Assembly: GCA_947164965.1 (NCBI GenBank)
Contig: CAMUYR010000001.1
Span: forward strand, 227,609-291,608
Length of the DNA stretch: 64,000 nucleotides
Direction of reading: 5' to 3'
Origin: an uncultured Prevotella sp.
GTDB lineage: Bacteria; Bacteroidota; Bacteroidia; Bacteroidales; Bacteroidaceae
The position numbers and the translations under genes are program-made. The notes under the pieces are model-generated. The model was not told the DNA's origin. It worked only from the letters and a program-made list of their open reading frames with translations, and did not search any database. Shown piece by piece: positions 9,836-16,706 of the stretch (positions are counted from its first letter, which is position 1; every line of letters starts with the position of its first letter).

Positions 9836-10330
9836 ATGGAAGTTATTAAGAGTTTCACTATCGACCACACCCGTCTGAAGCCAGGCATCTATGTCTCGCG
9901 TGAGGACAAGGGTTTTACTACGTTCGATCTGCGCATCACAGAGCCTAACCAAGAGCCTGCCGTAGCCCCTGCTGCTATGCACAGCTTGGAACACTTGATG
10001 GCCACTTGGTTCCGTAATAGCGAGGCAAAGGATGACGTTGTGTATGTAGGACCCATGGGTTGTCTGACAGGAATGTACATCATTATGACAGGATCATACA
10101 CCGTTGAGGACATGCGACACCTAACCATCGAGTGTCTCCAATGGATTCTCAAGCAGACCGAGGTTCCTGCTACGCGTCCTGAGTCCTGTGGTAATTATCT
10201 GCTCCACGATTTGCCCATGTGCCTATGGGAAAGCAAGCGCTATCTCGACCGTCTGGAGCACAACTTTCACAGCGAGTATACCAAACTCCAGATTACACTT
10301 GAGGACGGAAAGACATTTGCCGATGCATAA
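9836..10330 (+). CDS. luxS: S-ribosylhomocysteine lyase LuxS
   Basis: 164 residues, full family length. LuxS cleaves S-ribosylhomocysteine to homocysteine and DPD, the precursor of autoinducer-2, in the activated methyl cycle. The metal-binding HxxEH motif (HSLEH, about residues 53-57), the DHTRLKPG N-terminus, TFDLRITEPN and the catalytic Cys in GPMGCLTGMY are all present. It is monocistronic, with its own -7 box and a strong hairpin just after the stop. No pfs/mtn gene is nearby. Confidence 0.97.
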   Translation: MEVIKSFTIDHTRLKPGIYVSREDKGFTTFDLRITEPNQEPAVAPAAMHSLEHLMATWFRNSEAKDDVVYVGPMGCLTGMYIIMTGSYTVEDMRHLTIECLQWILKQTEVPATRPESCGNYLLHDLPMCLWESKRYLDRLEHNFHSEYTKLQITLEDGKTFADA

Positions 10331-10338
10331 CTGAACAC

Positions 10339-10370
10339 AAGAAATGCGAGCCATAAGACTCGCATTTCTT
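10339..10370. terminator. Bidirectional terminator between luxS and the C11 peptidase gene
   Basis: AAGAAATGCGAG (10339-10350) and CTCGCATTTCTT (10359-10370) form a perfect 12-bp stem with an 8-base loop. The A-run and T-run on the two sides suit termination in both directions between convergent genes. Confidence 0.85.
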
Positions 10371-10384
10371 TATGCTCGAAGACT

Positions 10385-11668
10385 TTATTTTGCTACTGCA
10401 TCAAACCATTTCATCTGCTCGATGTCTGTATTGAACTGGTTATAGAACTTACCATTCTTATCATTAGGATCTTGTGGTACAAACATGCTCACACCGTGAT
10501 ATTTGTCTGGCGTCATCTCGAAATCTGTATAGAACATTCCCCAATCTTTAATCGTTCTCCACGAAGCTGCATAGTACTTTTGGATGACTGCTTTGTCGAG
10601 AGCCTGTTTCCACTCCTGATATTCCGATGAAGTTGCATAACTGCTGATGAAGTTTCCTGCATCGTAGAAGATGTTGTACAACTGATGGAAGTCCTCTGAT
10701 TCTTCGCCAAGATAGTTATAGTGTACCATACCTTTCATATTAGGGAATTCCTCTGTCTGACGCTCGCCAATGCTTTGCATCACCTTCTTTGTAGCCTGTG
10801 CCACATTCTCCATCTCGCTAGTCTTCACTACGGAGAGGGGAAGATGACCCTCGGTAGCCTCGTGATAGCGTTCTGCGATTGACTGATAATATGTGACTGG
10901 TTCGAACAAAGCTGGCACTACAGTATCGTAAGGTGCACCTTCAGCAGGAATTTCCGCTGTCGATCCGATGATGTAGTCAGCCACACTGCGCAATTCGTAA
11001 AGCGACTCCAAGCACATGAAGTTACAGCAGTCAGCAAAGATGAACTTCAAATGAGGCATACGGCTTAGCACTTCGTTCATGGTCGGTATATTTATCCACT
11101 TACCTGTAGGATTCCAGATATAGTTACCAACGTCAACACCATAAGCTCGACGTGGGCCTTTCGACTTGACTTCGTCATCCATCAACCAACCACTACCGTG
11201 TCCCCAAAGCACCAATCCATAGTCTTCGTTAACTGAAGGATAGTGGTTATAAGCGTAATTGAGCACCTGTTCCATCACCTCAGGATCACTAGCATACAGC
11301 TCGTCCTTATTGATGCCCATCTCGCTGACGGTTACCTTGCCTGTCAACTCGCCGTTCTCTATACGGGCAAGCCAAGCTTCCTCACCATTATAGCTACGAC
11401 GCATAAACACCAATAGCGTCTGGTCTTTGCTTAACTGCATCGATCCTTTCTTTATCTCTTCAAGATCTGCTGATGCATAGAATGACAGGTCGTTACGTCC
11501 AGCCATATAGATCAGCACTGTACGCTGACTGCAAGAGATTGCTGCTGAAGTGTGAGCTATAGGATTGTCGACTGCGCTATCCATATAGTTTTCTGAACAA
11601 GCTGTAAATGTTGCTGCGGCCATGATGCTCATGAGCACCGATACTGCCAAATTCTTCATTGTTTTCAT
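10385..11668 (-). CDS. Clostripain-like C11 family cysteine peptidase, lipoprotein
   Basis: About 427 residues. The start at 11668 (or 11659) was chosen because it begins a signal peptide with lipobox (ATFTACSENY); the longer frame would run through the promoter. C11 peptidase features are TVLIYMAGRNDLSFYA, the catalytic His in YGLVLWGHGSGWLMDD and the catalytic Cys in FIFADCCNFMCLES. Members are Arg- or Lys-specific endopeptidases such as clostripain and fragipain. Here it should be exported and lipid-anchored. It shares a 37-bp upstream dyad, with identical spacing, with the unknown lipoprotein gene at 12155-13783, which suggests joint regulation. Confidence 0.9.
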   Translation of the reverse strand: MKTMKNLAVSVLMSIMAAATFTACSENYMDSAVDNPIAHTSAAISCSQRTVLIYMAGRNDLSFYASADLEEIKKGSMQLSKDQTLLVFMRRSYNGEEAWLARIENGELTGKVTVSEMGINKDELYASDPEVMEQVLNYAYNHYPSVNEDYGLVLWGHGSGWLMDDEVKSKGPRRAYGVDVGNYIWNPTGKWINIPTMNEVLSRMPHLKFIFADCCNFMCLESLYELRSVADYIIGSTAEIPAEGAPYDTVVPALFEPVTYYQSIAERYHEATEGHLPLSVVKTSEMENVAQATKKVMQSIGERQTEEFPNMKGMVHYNYLGEESEDFHQLYNIFYDAGNFISSYATSSEYQEWKQALDKAVIQKYYAASWRTIKDWGMFYTDFEMTPDKYHGVSMFVPQDPNDKNGKFYNQFNTDIEQMKWFDAVAK

Positions 11669-11703
11669 AATCTTTTTGTTTTTAATTGTTTCTGTTTTCT
11701 GAT

Positions 11704-11736
11704 GCAAAGTTATAAAGGAATTCGGCTCTTTCCAAG
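11704..11736 (-). promoter_or_regulatory. Promoter of the C11 peptidase gene
   Basis: On the minus strand, TAACTTTGC (11712-11704) is preceded 24 bases upstream by CTTG (11736-11733), close to the -33 TTTG. The leader would be about 30 bases. Confidence 0.75.
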
Positions 11737-11783
11737 AATTCTCGTTGTTATCGCCGAAGTTATATGCGACCAACAACAATTAT

Positions 11784-11820
11784 TGCGACAAATAGCTGGA
11801 ACCTTGACACAGTTGTCGCA
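11784..11820 (-). promoter_or_regulatory. 37-bp dyad element 1, upstream of the C11 peptidase gene
   Basis: Outer arms TGCGACA (11784-11790) and TGTCGCA (11814-11820) form a perfect dyad with 23 bases between. On the minus strand an inner GACA-N4-TGTC dyad is also visible. The element lies 72 bases upstream of the first base of the -7 box. It matches element 2 at 13965-14001 at 31 of 37 positions. Confidence 0.75.
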
Positions 11821-11828
11821 TCAACAGA

Positions 11829-11857
11829 AAAATCCCCATCATCTCGACGGGGATTTT
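11829..11857 (-). terminator. Intrinsic terminator of the candidate small RNA
   Basis: Stem AATCCCC/GGGGATT with an 11-base loop and a run of five T's on the minus strand. The reverse orientation has four T's and could also stop plus-strand transcription. Confidence 0.7.
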
Positions 11858-12026
11858 CCACTTATAACCATAAAACTGATTACCATGAAAAAACTACTTA
11901 CCTACATAATCAATATGTACTTCTAACTACTAACTAAATGAAATCAATATGTCTATGAAACAAATCTATTATCCTTATTGTATTATCCTGAAACAATCTC
12001 TTTTCCCATTTGACGATGCAAAGGTA
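11829..12026 (-). ncRNA. Candidate small RNA of about 185 nt, minus strand
   Basis: A complete promoter faces left: -33 TTTG at 12050-12047 and -7 TACCTTTGC at 12026-12018, with the exact 24-base spacing seen in other promoters here. No convincing gene follows. Transcription from about 12011 would reach an intrinsic terminator at 11857-11829 (AATCCCC, 11-base loop, GGGGATT, then T's). Only very short reading frames occur, such as an 8-codon one starting near 12006 and a 15-codon one running into the hairpin. It could be a regulatory RNA or a micropeptide mRNA. Confidence 0.55.
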
Positions 12027-12101
12027 AGAAGAGACCGTGACTCCAGCAAATACTTTCAGCGAATTGCCTTTTTCTTTAAACAAAACACCCATACTGATAT
12101 G

Positions 12102-12128
12102 AAAAAGCGGGGCCGTTGGCTCCGCTTT
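12102..12128 (-). terminator. Terminator after the 542-residue lipoprotein gene
   Basis: On the minus strand AAAGCGGAGCC pairs with GGCCCCGCTTT (one A-C mismatch) across a 3-4 base loop and is followed by T's. It lies 27 bp past the stop codon at 12155. Confidence 0.75.
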
Positions 12129-12154
12129 ACTCTGTATATAAGATCTGTCGATGA

Positions 12155-13783
12155 CTAGTTCTTGAAAGGTTTTAAGAGCTTCATAACATTGTCGAGGCTT
12201 CCGTTCTCGGTGTCACCCTCCTCATGTGGGAAGTTGTAGTGGAAGATGTTATAGCCCTTTCCGAACTTGATTTCTGTCTGCCAGTCGGCCAGTTCCCATT
12301 TCCAGATCTTCAGCTTGGCACCGATCTCGCCAATGATACCGCAGTCTACTGAGGTGGCGAACTTGAAGTCGTTGGCATCCTGGTTGGCTCTGAGTTCTGC
12401 GTCGGCAGTGAGCTTCGGACCGATGGCTACCTTAGGACCAGCTACTTTCTGTACGATGATGTCGCAACCGAGCATGAGGCCGATACCTGCATGTGCCTTG
12501 AAGTGGGCTGTTGGAGGAATCATGGTGATCTTGTTATCGTCGGTCTCGTAGCTCTTGATGATTTTCCAGTCATTGTTCTCGTAGGCGGCACCCAACTTGA
12601 AGTGGCTTGCGTAATGATACTTCACGCCTGTGTAAGCTGCGCCTGAAACGTTGGCTTCGAACTTCAGGAAGAGGTAGGGCTCGAAATCGATGAGCACGGG
12701 GATGGCACCAACCATGAACTTCAGCTTGAACTTGGGGAAGTCGTAGAGCTTATGGCGCTGCTTCTCGTCAGGAATCTCGAAGCTCTTGCTGAAGCCTAAA
12801 GTTACCTGTGGAGTGAACTCAAACTCGCCGGATACGCTAGTCTCGAAGCGGTTCATCTTGGGAAGGCTAACCAATGAACCCTTGGCGTCGAGGATGAAGG
12901 TATAATTGAGTGCGAAGTCGATGGGGGCTTTGACGGTGACGTTAAACGTATCCTTCTTCTGACGGTGCTTCTGTCCTACGCCGAACTCTATCTTCTTCTC
13001 AAACTCGGTATTGATAGTGACGAGCGACTTATCGCGGTTGTACTCACGGATATTATATGTGGTCTTGTCCTTCGTCCAGTCGTAAACCTTCTTGACTATC
13101 TTCTTGATTGAACTCCAAGGCCACCAGCGTGAACCACCCTGACGGGCCATCATGATGTCTTCAGTAGAGAAGGTTCCGAACGAGCTGATACCGCTACGTG
13201 TTGGATTCTGGTCGCCGTTTTCGGAAGGAAGAATGGTTACAGCTACAGGATGGATTGTGTTTTCCTCATCTATGTATTTGGCAGCATACTCGGGGATGTT
13301 CAGCTCGGCTGCACGGGTGCGTGTCTTCTCGGCATCCTGGTTCACGTAAAGGTCGGTGTTCAGCTTGAACTCACGACCGTTCAGCAACTCGGCCAGTGAG
13401 GAAGGAACAACATCGAGGATGTAGCGGTCGCCAACAAGTTTCTCCCTGGTGGCCTTACGCATATAAGCGTCCTTATCCATATTTTCCCAAATACCCATGG
13501 GATGACCTACGAACGACTTGATGCCCAACTTGTCGGCCAGCTTCTTGCTGACGCTGATCTGTGTGGTGTCGCTGTTCAGAACCTGAACATCACCCTCGGA
13601 GATGAAGTCCTGGAAAGAGAGACCGATTGATTCCTTAGCGGGGCCGTTATAGGCCTGCTCCATCTCGGGAGCCTTCAGGCTGTTGTTTGACAAATCGTCG
13701 TCACTACAAGATGCGAACGAAACTGAAACTGCGGCAAACATGCTCATGAGCACTGACTTTACCAAAATTGAATTCTTCTTCAT
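12155..13783 (-). CDS. Uncharacterised 542-residue lipoprotein
   Basis: I do not recognise the family. A signal peptide with lipobox (VSFASCSDDD) closely resembles that of the C11 peptidase encoded next in the same direction. The N-terminal third is rich in Lys, Asp and Glu (SVSKKLADKLGIKSF, TREKLVGDRYIL). A basic, Trp-rich stretch follows (ARQGGSRWWPWSSIKKIVKKV, about residues 215-235). The rest looks all-beta with alternating hydrophobic strands (KLKFMVGAIPVLIDFEPYLFLKFEANV). No catalytic motif is evident. The gene has its own promoter and shares a 37-bp dyad with the C11 peptidase gene, so it may be a substrate, inhibitor or partner of that peptidase, or simply a member of the same regulon. 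Confidence 0.75.
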   Translation of the reverse strand: MKKNSILVKSVLMSMFAAVSVSFASCSDDDLSNNSLKAPEMEQAYNGPAKESIGLSFQDFISEGDVQVLNSDTTQISVSKKLADKLGIKSFVGHPMGIWENMDKDAYMRKATREKLVGDRYILDVVPSSLAELLNGREFKLNTDLYVNQDAEKTRTRAAELNIPEYAAKYIDEENTIHPVAVTILPSENGDQNPTRSGISSFGTFSTEDIMMARQGGSRWWPWSSIKKIVKKVYDWTKDKTTYNIREYNRDKSLVTINTEFEKKIEFGVGQKHRQKKDTFNVTVKAPIDFALNYTFILDAKGSLVSLPKMNRFETSVSGEFEFTPQVTLGFSKSFEIPDEKQRHKLYDFPKFKLKFMVGAIPVLIDFEPYLFLKFEANVSGAAYTGVKYHYASHFKLGAAYENNDWKIIKSYETDDNKITMIPPTAHFKAHAGIGLMLGCDIIVQKVAGPKVAIGPKLTADAELRANQDANDFKFATSVDCGIIGEIGAKLKIWKWELADWQTEIKFGKGYNIFHYNFPHEEGDTENGSLDNVMKLLKPFKN

Positions 13784-13884
13784 AATTGTAATTTTTTTAG
13801 TTGTTATTAATTAATGTATTTATTTTTTTATTTTTGTCTCTCAGTCTTAAGGAATTTCTGGAGTCCTTGTCGACTTTTGACATT

Positions 13885-13917
13885 GCAAAATTATGAAGTA
13901 TTTCAGCAGGTTCCAAT
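13885..13917 (-). promoter_or_regulatory. Promoter of the 542-residue lipoprotein gene
   Basis: On the minus strand, TAATTTTGC (13893-13885) has ATTG (13917-13914) 24 bases upstream. The leader is about 95 bases. Confidence 0.75.
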
Positions 13918-13964
13918 TTTTTTGCTTGATTTCGCTTGAGTTACAAGCGGCGGAGGTCGACATT

Positions 13965-14001
13965 TGCGACAAAAAGCCGGAAACATGACATAGCTGTCGC
14001 A
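13965..14001 (-). promoter_or_regulatory. 37-bp dyad element 2, upstream of the 542-residue lipoprotein gene
   Basis: TGCGACA (13965-13971) and TGTCGCA (13995-14001) flank 23 bases, and on the minus strand an inner GACA-N4-TGTC is present. It lies 72 bases upstream of the -7 box, exactly as element 1 does. A response-regulator-type operator is the simplest reading. Confidence 0.75.
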
Positions 14002-14009
14002 TAGCCATG

Positions 14010-14075
14010 AGTTTACCGGCACTAAACTGGCAGTTTACCGTAACTAAACTCCCGGTTTACTTACGGTAAACTCAG
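14010..14075. repeat. Three-unit 22-bp tandem dyad array
   Basis: Units begin at 14010, 14032 and 14054. The first two carry AGTTTA-N7-TAAACT dyads and the third GTTTAC-N5-GTAAAC. This is the main structure in the 13784-14304 gap, together with dyad element 2 and the two divergent promoters. The remainder of the gap (about 14080-14240) shows nothing clear beyond a small CGTGTT/AACACG hairpin near 14165. Confidence 0.75.
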
Positions 14076-14244
14076 AGAGGGATACGTTCGTGCATTTCCA
14101 AGCAAGCTGTATGAAGCAATTAAGCACCTAGGGTGTCTATATAATATCCACTTAATAATTAGTCGTGTTTTTGTGTAACACGCTCTATTTCAGACTGTTA
14201 CATTTCTGACCGCTTCGTCATTATCCACTTCTTCATCTTATTGA

Positions 14245-14277
14245 CTTGACTATGATAGAATTATATTGTAATTTTGC
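14245..14277 (+). promoter_or_regulatory. Promoter of the GH3 gene at 14305
   Basis: CTTG at 14245 and TAATTTTGC at 14269-14277, 24 bases apart start to start, about 28 bases before the ATG. Confidence 0.7.
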
Positions 14278-14304
14278 AATCAGAAACTTTAAAACCCAAG
14301 AAGG

Positions 14305-16563
14305 ATGAAAAAACTGACTATTGCACTACTATCGCTGATGCTGGCATTGACAATGCAAGCACAAACATTACCTGTCTACCTCGATGAAAGTAAACCTCTC
14401 GAGCAACGCATTGACGATGCTCTTGCACGCATGACGCTCGACGAGAAGATTGCCGTCATTCATGCACAGTCTAAATTCTCGAGTCCTGGCGTGAAGCGTC
14501 TGGGATTTCCAGATCTGTGGACGGACGACGGTCCTCATGGTGTTCGCCCTGATGTGCTGTGGGATGAATGGGAACAGGCTGGACAGACCAATGATTCGTG
14601 TGTGGCCTTCCCTGCCCTTACCTGTCTGGCAGCTACTTGGAATCCATCGCTGGCTCGTCTCTATGGCGAGAGCTTAGCTGAAGAGGCACTATATAGAAAT
14701 AAGAGTGTAATGCTGGGACCTGGCGTCAATATCTACCGCACACCTCTCGGAGGCCGCAACTTCGAATATATGGGCGAAGACCCTTGGCTCGCCTCGCGCA
14801 TGGTAGTACCTTATATACAAGGATTACAGTCGAAGGGAGTAGCTGCTTGCGTAAAACATTATGCACTTAACAATGACGAGGAGTATCGCCATCAGGTTAA
14901 CGTCATCGTCAGCGACCGTGCCTTGCATGAAATATATCTTCCTGCCTTCCGTGCTGCCGTACAGGAGGCCGGTGCTTGGAGCATCATGGGTGCTTACAAC
15001 CTCTATAAGAACCAACACAATTGTCACAATGATATTATGCTCAATAAAATCCTGAAAAAGGATTGGGGCTTCGATGGCGTTGTCGTCTCCGACTGGGGTG
15101 GATGCCACAATACCGACGAGGCAATACGCAACGGTCTTGACCTAGAGTTCGGCTCTTGGACAGATGGACTCACTATGGGTAAGACCAATGCCTATGATGC
15201 CTATTACTTGGCTGCTGCCTATAAGGAGAGAATCCTTCAAGGTAAGTATTCGACAAAAGAGCTCGATGAGAAAGTGCGTCGAGTGCTCCGACTGTTCTTC
15301 CGCACTACTATGAATCGTCAGAAGCCTCACGGTTTCCTCTGTTCAGAGAGTCACTATGATGCAGCCCTGAAGATAGCTCAAGAGGGTATTGTGCTCCTGA
15401 AGAATGACCTGATGAAGAAAGAAAAGGCACCACTGCTGCCAATAAACCTGCAAAAGACACAGCGCATTCTTGTTGTAGGCGAGAATGCCATCAAGATGAT
15501 GACGGTTGGTGGCGGTTCATCGTCGCTGAAAGTTCAGCATGAAATCCTTCCTCTCGACGGCATCCGCCAATACTTGTCTGCAAACCATCCGCAGGTTTCT
15601 GTCGACTATGCTCGTGGCTATGTAGGTGATACGATTCAAAGCTACAACGGCGTTACGGTAGGACGTTCGCTCTACGAAACCCGTTCGCAGGCTGAGCTGA
15701 CAGTAGAAGCTGTAGAGAAAGCTCGTCAGGCAGATGTCGTCATCTTTATAGGCGGCCTCAACAAGAGCGACCATCAAGACTGCGAAGGGCACGACCGCCT
15801 GTCATACGGCTTGCCTTATGCCCAGAACGATGTAATAGAGGCTATCTTGAAAGTCAATCCTCGCTTGGTATACGTCAACATCTCTGGTAATGGTGCCGAA
15901 CTGCCTTGGATTCAACGAGTTCCTGCTGTGGTACAAGCATGGTTTATTGGCTCAGAAGCAGGCAAGGCTATTGCCTCAGTACTGATGGGTGATGTCAATC
16001 CCTCGGGTAAACTGCCATTCACGTGGTATTCTTCGCTTCAACAGTGTGGTGCCCATGCCCTGAAAGCCTATCCTGGTCAATGGCGTGCAGATCATCAGAT
16101 TATCGACGAGGAATATAAGGAGGATATCTTTGTAGGCTATCGCTGGACCGATCGTCTGAAGAAGGAGAAACCCCTTTTCCCCTTCGGACACGGATTGAGT
16201 TACACGACATTTAAAATAGGAAAGGTAACTGCAGATAAGCAGATCATGTCGCAGAACGATAAGTTGATTCTCAGAGTTAACGTCACCAATACTGGCCGCT
16301 TGGCTGGTGCAGAAACTGTTCAATGTTACATTGCCGACAAGGAGTGTTCTGTTGAACGTCCCGTCAAGGAGCTTAAAGCCTTCCAAAAAGTCTGGCTACA
16401 ACCAGGCGAGACACGCGAAGTTCAACTCACTATCGATCGCCGTTCACTCAGTTTTTATGATAGTGCACAAGGCCAGTGGGTTGCCGAACCAGGACAGTTT
16501 GAGGCACTAATTGGTACCTCGGCAGGAAATATTATAAGTAGTTGTACGTTTATGTTGAAATAA
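14305..16563 (+). CDS. GH3 family beta-glucosidase-type enzyme
   Basis: 752 residues with a cleavable signal peptide (LALTMQAQTLP), so periplasmic. GH3 N-terminal barrel motifs are LEQRIDDALARMTLDEKIAV, DLWTDDGPHGVRP, GGRNFEYMGEDPWL, VKHYALNNDE and the nucleophile Asp in GVVVSDWGG (about residue 260). The alpha/beta sandwich (RILVVGENA, VVIFIGGLNKSDHQDCEGHDR) and the C-terminal fibronectin-like domain (FPFGHGLSYTTF, NVTNTGRLAGAETVQCY) follow. No PA14 insert is seen. It probably releases glucose from beta-glucan oligosaccharides and could serve the upstream SusCD locus, but it has its own promoter and a strong terminator. Confidence 0.93.
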   Translation: MKKLTIALLSLMLALTMQAQTLPVYLDESKPLEQRIDDALARMTLDEKIAVIHAQSKFSSPGVKRLGFPDLWTDDGPHGVRPDVLWDEWEQAGQTNDSCVAFPALTCLAATWNPSLARLYGESLAEEALYRNKSVMLGPGVNIYRTPLGGRNFEYMGEDPWLASRMVVPYIQGLQSKGVAACVKHYALNNDEEYRHQVNVIVSDRALHEIYLPAFRAAVQEAGAWSIMGAYNLYKNQHNCHNDIMLNKILKKDWGFDGVVVSDWGGCHNTDEAIRNGLDLEFGSWTDGLTMGKTNAYDAYYLAAAYKERILQGKYSTKELDEKVRRVLRLFFRTTMNRQKPHGFLCSESHYDAALKIAQEGIVLLKNDLMKKEKAPLLPINLQKTQRILVVGENAIKMMTVGGGSSSLKVQHEILPLDGIRQYLSANHPQVSVDYARGYVGDTIQSYNGVTVGRSLYETRSQAELTVEAVEKARQADVVIFIGGLNKSDHQDCEGHDRLSYGLPYAQNDVIEAILKVNPRLVYVNISGNGAELPWIQRVPAVVQAWFIGSEAGKAIASVLMGDVNPSGKLPFTWYSSLQQCGAHALKAYPGQWRADHQIIDEEYKEDIFVGYRWTDRLKKEKPLFPFGHGLSYTTFKIGKVTADKQIMSQNDKLILRVNVTNTGRLAGAETVQCYIADKECSVERPVKELKAFQKVWLQPGETREVQLTIDRRSLSFYDSAQGQWVAEPGQFEALIGTSAGNIISSCTFMLK

Positions 16564-16606
16564 ATTAATGTTTTGAGAGACACACATACATTTAGTTAGT
16601 AGTTAG

Positions 16607-16646
16607 GAAGAGCCGACGCTGTGGAAGCGTCGGCTCTTCGTTTTTT
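16607..16646 (+). terminator. Strong intrinsic terminator after the GH3 gene
   Basis: Perfect 14-bp stem GAAGAGCCGACGCT (16607-16620) / AGCGTCGGCTCTTC (16626-16639) with a 5-base loop, then GTTTTTT. Confidence 0.95.
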
Positions 16647-16666
16647 AAATCTTTTTCCTATTTTCC

Positions 16667-16699
16667 TTTGGTGATAACGAAAAAGTTTGTATCTTTGCA
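16667..16699 (+). promoter_or_regulatory. Promoter of the membrane regulator gene
   Basis: TTTG at 16667-16670 and TATCTTTGC at 16691-16699, with the exact 24-base spacing. The start codon at 16707 is only 7 bases after the box, so the mRNA is leaderless or nearly so. Confidence 0.85.
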
Positions 16700-16706
16700 A
16701 ACAAGA

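Noticed and set aside
11885..11926. 13-codon plus-strand frame (MKKLLTYIINMYF) as a peptide gene
   Set aside because: No plus-strand promoter precedes it, while a full minus-strand promoter and terminator cover the region; kept only as part of the small RNA finding.
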